Both the position numbers and the translations under genes were made by a program. DNA of 19,602 nucleotides from an uncultured Eubacteriales bacterium (lineage in GTDB: Bacteria > Bacillota > Clostridia > Peptostreptococcales > Anaerovoracaceae), in assembly GCA_900547295.1 (NCBI GenBank), contig URGK01000049.1, positions 1 through 19,602 on the forward strand, read 5' to 3'. The notes under the pieces were generated by a model, which worked only from the letters and a program-made list of their open reading frames with translations, ran no database searches and was not told the origin of the DNA. Each line of letters starts with the position of its first letter. The stretch's first letter is position 1. Shown in pieces: positions 1-7,035 of the stretch.

Positions 1-66
1 TGCAAAAAATGCGGAACGTATGCCTATATCATTGACGGACGTTGTGAAAAATGCAGAAATAAATAA
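1..66 (+). CDS. C-terminal end of a small CxxC zinc-ribbon-like protein (5' truncated by window)
   Basis: Frame 1 is open from the first base and ends with TAA at 64-66. It encodes 21 residues with two CxxC pairs (CKKC near the start and CEKC near the end), typical of a small zinc ribbon. The CKKCG stretch recurs in the core of the next gene (ECKKCGSK). This may therefore be the tail of a second member of the same Cys-rich leader-peptide family, but no leader is visible because the start lies outside the window. Its stop is 20 nt before the next start, so the two are probably co-transcribed. The frame and Cys spacing are seen; family membership is inferred. Confidence 0.55.
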   Translation, partial: CKKCGTYAYIIDGRCEKCRNK

Positions 67-86
67 GACAAAAGGAGCAGATTAAA

Positions 87-479
87 ATGGAAATGAGCAA
101 AGAACTGCTTGCAAAAGCAAAAGAAGCGAAAACTCCCGAGGAACTTATGGCATTTGCAAAAGAAAACAACATGGAAATGACGGAAGAAAGCGCAAAAGCG
201 TATTTTGAGCAGCTTCATCCGAAAACGGGCGAAATCACAGATGAAGAACTCGATAATGTTTCGGGCGGCGGATGTCACGCAGACGACGGCAGAGAAATTG
301 TAACCGTCGGTCACGGTTGTACGGGTTTTGAGTGTAAAAAATGCGGCAGCAAAAATATTATCAATTCGGTCGGTATTGTGTTATGCAAATGCGGCTGCAT
401 GGCAGTATGTAACAACTGCAAATACTGCACATACGAAAAAGGACTGTGGCTTTGCAATAACATTAAAAATCAGATATAA
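87..479 (+). CDS. Nif11-like leader peptide protein with Cys-rich, zinc-ribbon-like core (RiPP-precursor-like)
   Basis: A 130-residue protein. Residues 1-59 are a charged helical leader rich in Lys, Glu and Ala, with the pattern KELLAKAKEAKTPEELMAFA followed by DEELDNVSGGG. This is the hallmark of the Nif11-like leader family, in which the double Gly (residues 60-62) marks the cleavage point for a C39-type peptidase transporter. The following core of about 68 residues has 11 cysteines, including CKKC, CKCGC and CNNCKYC, and looks more like zinc knuckles than a lanthipeptide core. The start at 87 is supported by GGAG at 74-77 with 9-nt spacing. No modifying enzyme or exporter is visible nearby, so the product could be a modified secreted peptide or simply a small metal-binding protein sharing the leader. 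The neighbour upstream ends 20 nt away. Confidence 0.75.
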   Translation: MEMSKELLAKAKEAKTPEELMAFAKENNMEMTEESAKAYFEQLHPKTGEITDEELDNVSGGGCHADDGREIVTVGHGCTGFECKKCGSKNIINSVGIVLCKCGCMAVCNNCKYCTYEKGLWLCNNIKNQI

Positions 480-487
480 CCTGCAAA

Positions 488-521
488 CAGGCACCTCGAA
501 ACTGTATTTTCGCGGTGCCTG
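488..521. terminator. Hairpin between convergent genes (possible bidirectional terminator)
   Basis: A 14-bp arm starting CAGGCACC (488-501) pairs with 508-521 ending GGTGCCTG, with one mismatch and a 6-nt loop. It lies between the stop of the Cys-rich peptide gene (479) and the stop of the convergent aminotransferase gene (548). No good U-tract follows on either strand, so efficiency is uncertain. Confidence 0.5.
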
Positions 522-547
522 CCGTATAATCAGATCAATTCAGGCTG

Positions 548-2047
548 CTATTTCAATAAGCCCTTGTCTGTCTTTTTAACGTGCTTGAATACCTCTTCAA
601 ACCTGTTTAACGCCTCGTCTATTATTTCCGGCGTGTCTGCCAGCGAGGTGTACAGTCTGCTTCCCGCCAGTGTAACTATGCCGTTTGCCATATATGCGGC
701 TCCCATTTTTTCCATTGAGTCTTTTCTTACATACATCATATCCTTATGCCTGAGAAGTCCCAGCGCCGACTTTATAAACGACATTGATGAGAAGTCAAAG
801 CTCATAGCTCCCGTACATTCAAGATGCACTATCGAGGCCTGGTTGTATGCCACATAAGGCAGACCATATCTGTCAATAAGCTCTTTAAGACCGTCACATA
901 ATCTGTCGCCCATTTTGCCCGCTATCTCGCAGGCATTTGTTCTTTCGATTTCCTTTATTGCCGTATATCCTGCAAGGCACGAAAGCGGATTTGCCGCAAG
1001 AGTACCGCCAACATAAGCTCTGTGCTTGCCGGTTGCAAGGCCTGCCGCCATAAGCTGCGCATATTCTTTCTTGCCGCCTACGCCGCCTGCCGACGGATAA
1101 CCGCCCGCTACGATTTTACCGAAGATTGTAAGGTCAGGCACTACATCAAAATACCCTTGCGCTCCCGACAGCGCAACTCTGAAGCCTGTTACAACCTCAT
1201 CAAAAATCATAAGCGCGCCGTATTTATCACACAAGGCTCTTACGCCCTTGTTGTAGTCGCGGGCTACAGGTCTTGTGCCGCTTTCAGGACCTACCGGCTC
1301 AACTATAACTGCTGCCGTACCACCTTTCATTTTGTTCCGTTTAAGCATCTTTTCAAGCATATCAAGGTCGTTTGGTCTTACCTCATCTGTAGTTTTGTAT
1401 GCTCCTTTTGGTATGCCGTGTGACTCAAGCAGCGCCCTGCTTCCCGGTATTTTGAGTCCGTACACCATCTGATCTGACCAGCCGTGATAAGCTCCGCCTA
1501 TTTTGATTATGCGCTTGTTTCCTGTAGCAATTCTCGCTATGCGAAGCGCCGCCATAACTGACTCTGTACCCGAACCCAGCATACGAAACATCTCTACATT
1601 CGGCATATGCTTATTGATTTCCTTTGCAATCAGAAGCTCCGCCTCGTGGAGCAGTCCCGTTACAGGCCCGCAGGTATTAAGCAGCTCTATAACCTTTTCT
1701 CTGATTGCAGGGTAGTTGCTGCCCAGTATCGTAGGTCCTCCGGCCTGCAGGAAGTCTATATATCTGTTGCCGTCGTAGTCATAAAGATATGCGCCGTCTG
1801 TTTTGGCCATACACATAGGAAACGGCTTGTTAAACGCCAGATTGTGCTGCACGCCTCCCGGTATGTACTCCTTTGACTCCTCATATATAGCCTTGGAGCC
1901 CTTGCATTTCTCATCAAAATATTTCATTACAACATCGTTGTAATATTCGTCATCGACCTCCCAGATTTCCTGATCTGTCAGGTTCTTAAGCTGTCTGTTT
2001 ATCTCGTCCGGACTGTCCCATCTTGTAATTCCGCAGTTCTTAATCAT
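548..2047 (-). CDS. Class III PLP-dependent aminotransferase, glutamate-1-semialdehyde-aminomutase-like
   Basis: A 499-residue fold-type I PLP enzyme. Signature elements appear in order: a GSGTESVMAALRIAR cofactor-phosphate loop (about 158-172), YHGW (187-190), the pyridine-binding Asp in FDEVVTGFR (D283), and the Schiff-base lysine in IFGKIVAGG (K311). These match the HemL/class III family. It is about 70 residues longer than HemL, mainly from an N-terminal extension of about 50 residues. It sits outside any tetrapyrrole context, so heme synthesis is unlikely; it more likely transaminates, or eliminates phosphate from, a product of the kinase and aldolase encoded upstream. The ATG at 2047 overlaps the GtrA stop (ATGATTAA) and has GGAGG 8 nt upstream. 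A TTG at 2053 is too close to that site. Last gene of the five-gene operon. Confidence 0.85.
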   Translation of the reverse strand: MIKNCGITRWDSPDEINRQLKNLTDQEIWEVDDEYYNDVVMKYFDEKCKGSKAIYEESKEYIPGGVQHNLAFNKPFPMCMAKTDGAYLYDYDGNRYIDFLQAGGPTILGSNYPAIREKVIELLNTCGPVTGLLHEAELLIAKEINKHMPNVEMFRMLGSGTESVMAALRIARIATGNKRIIKIGGAYHGWSDQMVYGLKIPGSRALLESHGIPKGAYKTTDEVRPNDLDMLEKMLKRNKMKGGTAAVIVEPVGPESGTRPVARDYNKGVRALCDKYGALMIFDEVVTGFRVALSGAQGYFDVVPDLTIFGKIVAGGYPSAGGVGGKKEYAQLMAAGLATGKHRAYVGGTLAANPLSCLAGYTAIKEIERTNACEIAGKMGDRLCDGLKELIDRYGLPYVAYNQASIVHLECTGAMSFDFSSMSFIKSALGLLRHKDMMYVRKDSMEKMGAAYMANGIVTLAGSRLYTSLADTPEIIDEALNRFEEVFKHVKKTDKGLLK

Positions 2048-2498
2048 TCTCAATACCTCCGTTTTCCTTCTGCTGCTGTTTCAGTGCAGCCTTGTTTGTA
2101 TCTAAAGTTTTTCTGAATACTATAAATCTGTCGTACAGATATTCAGTTGATATATTAAGCGCCATATTGATACCTGTAACTATGTACTCATTCCAGAGCA
2201 GATCCTCTGCCAGATAATTGCCCAGTATGGTTGTCACCGGCGTAAATACGCAGTAAAAAGCAAATATTTTTGCCATTGCCACCGGCACGTTGCTTGCCGA
2301 TTTGAATGTGAATTTCCTGTTGAGAGTAAAGTTCCACAATACCGACAGTATCAGCGCTATCAGGTAGCATGGCCAGTAGCTCCATTTTGTCAGCTCGTTT
2401 AACAGGGTGAAAGAGCCCAGCTCTATTATTCCCGCAGATGCAGAAAACAGAACAAATTTGATTATCCTTGCAGCCTCTTTTTGTTTATTGCTCGCCAT
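2040..2498 (-). CDS. GtrA-family small membrane protein
   Basis: A 152-residue protein with four predicted membrane segments (about 12-34, 42-58, 74-96 and 103-118). It carries the GtrA motif WNFTLNRKFTF at 55-65 and a second family-like segment, EYLYDRFIVFR, at 119-129, followed by a polar tail. GtrA proteins are linked to moving undecaprenyl-phosphate-linked sugars across the membrane or to cell-surface glycosylation, though many are uncharacterised. I chose the ATG at 2498 because it follows the aldolase stop by one base and has GGAG inside the end of the aldolase gene; an upstream in-frame ATG at 2546 lies within the aldolase gene and lacks a site. It sits between soluble enzyme genes, which is unusual for this family. 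No glycosyltransferase is adjacent. Confidence 0.8.
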   Translation of the reverse strand: MASNKQKEAARIIKFVLFSASAGIIELGSFTLLNELTKWSYWPCYLIALILSVLWNFTLNRKFTFKSASNVPVAMAKIFAFYCVFTPVTTILGNYLAEDLLWNEYIVTGINMALNISTEYLYDRFIVFRKTLDTNKAALKQQQKENGGIEND

Positions 2499-2499
2499 T

Positions 2500-3420
2500 T
2501 TATTTATCTCCGTTCTTTTGTTTAGAGTATTTATGTCTGTAAACATAATTCATAAGCATTATATCGAATATGCCAAGTCTTGTCTTTGAGCTTTCATTTA
2601 ATGTGTGCAGGTGGCATATGCAGGCCTTTTCGGCAAGCATAACAAGAGCCTCTCTGTCATCTTCGCTGTCAGCCCTTACTCTTACGCCCTCTCCTTTCAC
2701 AAGAACAGCATTATGCTTTTGCAGAAGTCTTTCTGCCTCCTCCGGACTTTTGGCTGCAGGTATCTTTCTTCCTATCATCTGCGCCATATCGTCAACCTGC
2801 GCATATACAGCTCTGCCAAGCTCTGCCGTCTTTAATACCGCATCACTTTCGCTGCCGCCAAAGTTCTTTATATTTCTCCTGCATATTTCTTCAAGAAGCT
2901 GTACACGTTTCATCGCCTCATCTCTGTCCCTGCCGCAGACAAGAACACCATGACGAGCCATAAGCACCGTATGATTTCCCTCTTTTAATTTATCTGCAAC
3001 TGCATTTGTAAGCTTTTTTGTTCCCGGAAGCCCGTAGGCCGCAAGGGCGATTCCGCCCAGAGCCTCTGTTTCTTCCTCCGTAATATCAAGGCTGTCAAAG
3101 CCTGAAAGGCCTATCGCCGTTGCATAGTTCTGGTGGGTGTGTATCACAAACTCTGCATCAGGGAACTGTCTGTAGGCAGCCATATGTACGCCCTTTTCAC
3201 CCGACGGCTTGTGATTTCCCTGCCATTTCCCCGACTCAATGTCAAGAAGCACTGTATCTTCTGCTTTCATCTGTCTGTAATCAAGCCCGCTGGGCGTTAT
3301 AGCGCAGTGGGTGTCATCTGTCCTGCATGATATATTGCCCCACGTTCTTGCAACCAGTCCCATATCAAGAAGCTGTCTGCCGGTTTGTGCAACCAGCTCC
3401 TGTGCTCTTACTGTATCCAT
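2500..3420 (-). CDS. Class II aldolase/adducin-family protein (fuculose-phosphate-aldolase-like)
   Basis: A 306-residue protein. Residues 1-200 are a complete class II aldolase domain: the TWGNIS (26-31) and TPSG (42-45) phosphate-binding loops, the catalytic acid E75 in PSGEKG, zinc ligands H94 and H96 in VIHTHQ, and the distal zinc ligand H157 in ARHGVLVCG. Such enzymes cleave or form sugar phosphates, usually giving dihydroxyacetone phosphate plus an aldehyde. The C-terminal part of about 100 residues goes beyond the usual length of about 215. Part of it (about 236-275) resembles a degenerate copy of the H157 region (NAVLVKGEGV). The gene starts 4 nt after the kinase stop, with AGGGAG inside the kinase end. 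The expected substrate is the product of the adjacent FGGY kinase; the exact sugar is not determinable. Confidence 0.85.
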   Translation of the reverse strand: MDTVRAQELVAQTGRQLLDMGLVARTWGNISCRTDDTHCAITPSGLDYRQMKAEDTVLLDIESGKWQGNHKPSGEKGVHMAAYRQFPDAEFVIHTHQNYATAIGLSGFDSLDITEEETEALGGIALAAYGLPGTKKLTNAVADKLKEGNHTVLMARHGVLVCGRDRDEAMKRVQLLEEICRRNIKNFGGSESDAVLKTAELGRAVYAQVDDMAQMIGRKIPAAKSPEEAERLLQKHNAVLVKGEGVRVRADSEDDREALVMLAEKACICHLHTLNESSKTRLGIFDIMLMNYVYRHKYSKQKNGDK

Positions 3421-3424
3421 AGTC

Positions 3425-5017
3425 CTACTCCCTGTTTAAAATTCTGAAACTCTTTTTATTATCCCTGTAAAGCTGCCTGAATACCTGATAATTTCTTTCA
3501 TAGACAGCCCTGCTGCTTTCATCAGGCTCGAATGTTTTTTCTGCCGGTATGTAGCCGGAGGCTTCGTCAAAGCCGGATATTACTCCCGCTCCGACTCCTG
3601 CAAGTATTGCAGCTCCTGCAGAGCCTACATCTTTAGAATCGGCTACAGTCTGTATTTTCCTGCCTGTAATGTCTGCAAGTATCTGACAGGTAACATCCGA
3701 CAGCGCTCCTCCGCCTGCAAATCTGACGGTCTGTGATGTCTTTATCTTTTTTTCCTGACACTCCAGCATCCACCTGAGATGATAACACACACCCTCAACA
3801 ACTGCTCTTATCATCTGCCTTTTGCCTGTTTCGATTCCTATGTTAAAGAACATACCCGCCGCCGACGGATCTTCAAAAGGACACCTGTTGCCGTGAAGCC
3901 ATGGGGTGAATATCACGCCTCCGGCTCCTGCGGGAACCTCTGCTATAACCTCTGAAAGATAATCATAAAGACTTTCATATATGCCCTCTGTGTTATCTGC
4001 AACATCTGTTTTGCTTAAATATATTCCTATCTCGTCAAGGGCCAGATGATTTTTGACCCACTCAAAACATTTGCCCGCAGTTTCCATTTCAGCAAAGTAG
4101 TTGAACTTGCCGTCCTCGGCATTCATAATGGCTGCTATCATTGAAACTATATCGACATACTGCCGGTCTGTCACGGTTTCAACCCAGCCCGACGTACCCC
4201 AGTATATATGGGTCTGTCCCGTCTGTGTGCAGCCTGCTCCGAGTCCTATCAGAGTGGCATCGCCGCCTCCGCCGTATACATCGGTACCTGTTGCAAGTCC
4301 CAGTTGCTGCGCTGCTTTCTCTGTCAGAGTCCCTGCAACATCGGTTGAGGATATTACCTTTGGGAGATGCTTCATATTAACGCCGTATGCTTTGCAAAGC
4401 GACCTGCTCCAGCCCTCTCTGCCTTTCCTTGTATCATAGAGGAATGTCGAATAGGCCGAGTCCTTTGTCATTACAAAGTTTCCCGTGCATCTTGCTATGA
4501 GGTACTCCTTGACGTCAAGCCATTTGTGCACTTTATTAAATATATCAGGCTCGTTTGCTTCAACCCATTTGTATTTCCACAGCGGGTCCTTGACGCTTGT
4601 TGATGCCGCATGGGTTGCCACAAGGGATTTAATCAGCTTCACAATGTTTACGCCGGATACCGTAAGGCCTCTGCCCTGTACGGATTTCATAATCTTTGAG
4701 GCCCTCTGATCCATATAGCTCATAGGCCGCCTCAGGGCGTTTGCCTTATCGTCTGCAAGTACAAGCCCCTGCATCTGCGAGCAGAAAGAAAGACCCTTTA
4801 TCTCAGCCGGAGCAATTCCCGTCTTTTCAATCAGCTTCATTGTGGTGCTGCACATGGCCTCCCACCACTGCTCCGCATCCTGCTCTGCTCCGCCGCCCTC
4901 AAAGATATACAGGTCATATTCCTGATAGGTGCCTGCCACAAGGCTTACTCTGTCCTCTATGGAATACAGGCAGGTTTTGAGCCCTGTCGTACCTATGTCA
5001 TAAGCTATTACGTACAT
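3425..5017 (-). CDS. FGGY-family carbohydrate kinase (xylulokinase-like)
   Basis: A 530-residue two-domain sugar kinase of the ribulokinase/xylulokinase/glycerol kinase superfamily. Seen: the N-terminal phosphate-binding strand YDIGTTGLKTCLY (6-18), the catalytic-Asp loop GGGGDATLIG (D253), WGTSGW (273-278), and the C-terminal adenosine motif FAGGGALSDVTCQ (433-445) with GSAGAAILAG after it. The length is normal for the family. It should phosphorylate a ketose or polyol in the cytoplasm and feed the class II aldolase encoded next. Motifs alone do not separate xylulose, ribulose, erythrulose or other substrates. The ATG lies one base after the TetR stop, with AAGGAGG embedded in the last TetR codons, so translation is coupled. 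Confidence 0.88.
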   Translation of the reverse strand: MYVIAYDIGTTGLKTCLYSIEDRVSLVAGTYQEYDLYIFEGGGAEQDAEQWWEAMCSTTMKLIEKTGIAPAEIKGLSFCSQMQGLVLADDKANALRRPMSYMDQRASKIMKSVQGRGLTVSGVNIVKLIKSLVATHAASTSVKDPLWKYKWVEANEPDIFNKVHKWLDVKEYLIARCTGNFVMTKDSAYSTFLYDTRKGREGWSRSLCKAYGVNMKHLPKVISSTDVAGTLTEKAAQQLGLATGTDVYGGGGDATLIGLGAGCTQTGQTHIYWGTSGWVETVTDRQYVDIVSMIAAIMNAEDGKFNYFAEMETAGKCFEWVKNHLALDEIGIYLSKTDVADNTEGIYESLYDYLSEVIAEVPAGAGGVIFTPWLHGNRCPFEDPSAAGMFFNIGIETGKRQMIRAVVEGVCYHLRWMLECQEKKIKTSQTVRFAGGGALSDVTCQILADITGRKIQTVADSKDVGSAGAAILAGVGAGVISGFDEASGYIPAEKTFEPDESSRAVYERNYQVFRQLYRDNKKSFRILNRE

Positions 5018-5018
5018 A

Positions 5019-5645
5019 TTACGCCTCCTTAATCAGTGCTTTTTCAATAAAAGTTATCATATATTCGGCAATATCTTCTTTGTCCGCGCTCTCGCCGCAG
5101 AATATTTTCATTCGCTCTCTGTAATATTCACAGCTGAACGAAAACTGCAGCATCATAAGCAGATTATCAAAGAAAAACGCCAGAACGCCGCTGTCTGCAT
5201 CTTTTGAAATTCTCCCCTGTGCCTGTGCCTTGGCTATGAGGCGGCTGTATACCTGCGCCGACCTTGTTTCTATCTCTTTTGCAAACTCTGCGGCATAGAC
5301 TCTGCATCCTCCTGCCGTTATCTCATTGTACATGGCGTTGTAGTTTGAATGCTGCTGCGAATGTCTGACAAGCGCATATACTATGTTTCTGATGCAGGAG
5401 TCAAAATCGTCCTCTTCCTTTACGGCTTCCGCAAGCACGTTGTCTAAAAGCTGCAGACTGTGGTCAAGACAGGCTCTGAAAAAGCTGTCCTTGTCGCTGA
5501 AATATTTGTATATCACTCCGACACTGACACCTGCCCGCTGCGCAATGCCTCTCATATTGGCTCCGCTAAAGCCTCTGTCAACAAATTCATCAATGCCGGA
5601 CTCAAGTATGTTATTTAAAATTTCATCGTCTAATTTCTTATACAT
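5019..5645 (-). CDS. TetR/AcrR-family transcriptional regulator, first gene of the sugar-kinase operon
   Basis: A 208-residue protein with a typical TetR N-terminal DNA-binding domain (about 5-51): FVDRGFSGANMRGIAQRAG and GVIYKYFSDKDSFF include the helix-turn-helix and the conserved KYF turn. The rest is an all-helical ligand-binding and dimerisation domain with no recognisable ligand signature. I chose the ATG at 5645 because AGAGGG lies about 6 nt upstream; an in-frame ATG at 5672 falls inside the candidate operator and at the likely transcription start. It heads the operon with kinase, aldolase, GtrA and aminotransferase. Together with an inverted repeat at the start site, this suggests that it represses the whole operon, including itself. 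Confidence 0.88.
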   Translation of the reverse strand: MYKKLDDEILNNILESGIDEFVDRGFSGANMRGIAQRAGVSVGVIYKYFSDKDSFFRACLDHSLQLLDNVLAEAVKEEDDFDSCIRNIVYALVRHSQQHSNYNAMYNEITAGGCRVYAAEFAKEIETRSAQVYSRLIAKAQAQGRISKDADSGVLAFFFDNLLMMLQFSFSCEYYRERMKIFCGESADKEDIAEYMITFIEKALIKEA

Positions 5646-5656
5646 AATTCCCTCTC

Positions 5657-5672
5657 GTGAACAATCATTCAC
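5657..5672 (-). promoter_or_regulatory. Inverted repeat GTGAA-N6-TTCAC, candidate TetR operator
   Basis: Five-base arms GTGAA (5657-5661) and TTCAC (5668-5672) are separated by 6 nt. The site lies between the -10 box (5679-5684) and the TetR start codon, at about +1 to +16 of the predicted transcript. This is a normal place for an autoregulatory TetR site. The arms are short, so this is an inference from position. Confidence 0.45.
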
Positions 5673-5678
5673 AACACT

Positions 5679-5706
5679 ATTATACTACTGTTAATCATAA
5701 TTTCAA
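5679..5706 (-). promoter_or_regulatory. Sigma-A-type promoter of the TetR-kinase-aldolase operon
   Basis: On the minus strand TTGAAA (5706-5701) and TATAAT (5684-5679) are separated by 16 nt. Transcription would start near 5672, about 27 nt before the TetR start codon. It is the only good promoter upstream of the five tightly packed genes. Confidence 0.7.
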
Positions 5707-5751
5707 TATGCCGTTTGCTTTATTTTTTGTTATAATTTAAATTCTGCAATC

Positions 5752-5777
5752 AAAAAGAGCCGAATTGCTCCGACTCT
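5752..5777 (-). terminator. Intrinsic terminator after the DUF4300 gene
   Basis: On the minus strand a 9-bp stem (AGAGTCGGA / TTCGGCTCT, two G-U pairs) with loop GCAA is followed by five T. It lies 37 nt after the stop of the DUF4300 gene at 5814 and upstream of the TetR promoter. A near copy exists at 16228-16249. Confidence 0.85.
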
Positions 5778-5813
5778 CCTAAAACTGTGGGAATTTTAAA
5801 AACCCTGCCCTTA

Positions 5814-6956
5814 TCATCTGTAGCCTTTCATTAAGGCATCATTCTCCATAATAAACGGTCGCGCGGTATCCTGACCCCACGAGGTATCATATTTTTTCAT
5901 CAGGTAATCGCTTAATTCTGTTCTGTTACTGAATTTAATAAGGCGGTAAGGCTCCTGAAAAGCGACTTTTTCAATAAAATACAGTTTACCGTCTTTTGAA
6001 GTCAGCAATACTCCGGCATGGCCGACAGACAGCGTGTTCTCATCGTCTGAAAATTTATCGTGAAAAATTACGGAAATCAAACGCGCCCTGCTGCCTGAAA
6101 AAGTAATTCCACGCTCTGCCCAGCCGCGCTGCAGTGCCAGAACCTGCGTCTTCACCTTAGTGCTCTTTGCTGCAGCTACAGGTGCAAACAGCGCGCAAAA
6201 TCTGTCGGCGCTGTCACCGCAAAGGACTTTTGTATCTGCTTCAATTGTTTTTAAATCCATAAAAAGAAAATCTTCTCCCTGTTTTTCCGGAAGCTCTCCG
6301 GCGGTTTTGATATATGCACTCATCAGGCTAAAAGCTGTGATACGACAGTTATGCCCCGGAAAGTCGCCGTTTTTTACTGTATATTCATCCTGCATATCAT
6401 AAACATCATACTTTGTTTTGGCAGGTGATATGACTTCAAATCCGTCAGTCAGCCACTCTTTCCTGACACTGCCGTTAAAGTCATCAATGCGGGTCATTAA
6501 AGCGTCAATGCGCGATGCTTCAATATCGTTTTCTGCAAGCAGGTCAGATAAAATTCCGCGGGAATACTCATCCGTCATATTGGAGTATTCTATTGTTTTC
6601 AGCGCAGGCTGTGAATTACTCTGTTTCTTTGCCAGAACCTTAACCCTGCATTTTAATGTGCATTTCTTTGAAATCCTTGCCGTAATAACGCAGGTCCCGC
6701 TCTTTTTCGCGCTGACCTTTGCCTTAGTCTTACCTGCAGATTTCACAGTGACAATTTTTTTGTCAGATGTGGACCATCTGATTTTTTTATCTGTATTTTT
6801 AACTCTCAGCTCGCTTGTGCTGCCTGCCCGAATGCTCAGCTGCTGCGCTGACAGCTTCGGTTTGGCCGCCGCATCAGCAAATGAAGTTGTCCCTAATATA
6901 AGGGATATGATTATTACAGCAATAACGGGCACTCTCAAATATTTTTCTGATTTCAT
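5814..6956 (-). CDS. Secreted protein with bacterial Ig-like domain and DUF4300 domain
   Basis: A 380-residue protein. An N-terminal signal peptide (hydrophobic core 8-26, then small residues SFADAAA) implies export. Residues about 33-108 form a Lys-rich Ig-like (Big_2-type) domain with IRWSTSDKKIVTVKSAG. Residues about 120-380 resemble the DUF4300 family, recognised from SVRKEWLTDGFEVI, KTKYDVYDMQDE and GHNCRITAFSLM. C204 (GHNCRITAF), H313 (VGHAGVLL) and E329 (LYFIEKV) are spaced as in NlpC/P60- or papain-like hydrolases, so enzymatic activity is possible but unproven. The ATG at 6956 has AAGGGG about 6 nt upstream; the in-frame ATG at 6980 has no site. It starts 79 nt after the NADAR stop with no clear promoter or terminator between, so read-through from the ADP-ribosylation cassette is possible. 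Confidence 0.78.
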   Translation of the reverse strand: MKSEKYLRVPVIAVIIISLILGTTSFADAAAKPKLSAQQLSIRAGSTSELRVKNTDKKIRWSTSDKKIVTVKSAGKTKAKVSAKKSGTCVITARISKKCTLKCRVKVLAKKQSNSQPALKTIEYSNMTDEYSRGILSDLLAENDIEASRIDALMTRIDDFNGSVRKEWLTDGFEVISPAKTKYDVYDMQDEYTVKNGDFPGHNCRITAFSLMSAYIKTAGELPEKQGEDFLFMDLKTIEADTKVLCGDSADRFCALFAPVAAAKSTKVKTQVLALQRGWAERGITFSGSRARLISVIFHDKFSDDENTLSVGHAGVLLTSKDGKLYFIEKVAFQEPYRLIKFSNRTELSDYLMKKYDTSWGQDTARPFIMENDALMKGYR

Positions 6957-7035
6957 GGTTTTCCCCTTTCTAAAAAGCATCTCTAATCTCTTTTATGTTT
7001 ATCTGCCTCACAAATTTACTTTCAGGGCTTTAAGC

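Noticed and set aside
488..521. Treating the hairpin after the Cys-rich peptide gene as a riboswitch or attenuator
   Set aside because: It lies between two convergent stop codons, so it cannot lead a gene on either strand.
548..2047. Calling the aminotransferase hemL
   Set aside because: It is about 70 residues longer than HemL and lies in a sugar-type operon with no tetrapyrrole genes; only the family can be supported.
2570..2953. 127-codon plus-strand reading frame inside the aldolase gene
   Set aside because: Shadow of the aldolase gene: Ser/Phe/Leu-rich, no motif and no operon context.
3425..5017. Naming the FGGY kinase as LsrK (autoinducer-2 kinase) because of its 530-residue length and the neighbouring aldolase
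   Set aside because: No lsrB/A/C/D/F/G/R-like genes are present, the motifs are general to the FGGY family, and the partner is a class II aldolase rather than a class I LsrF-type enzyme.
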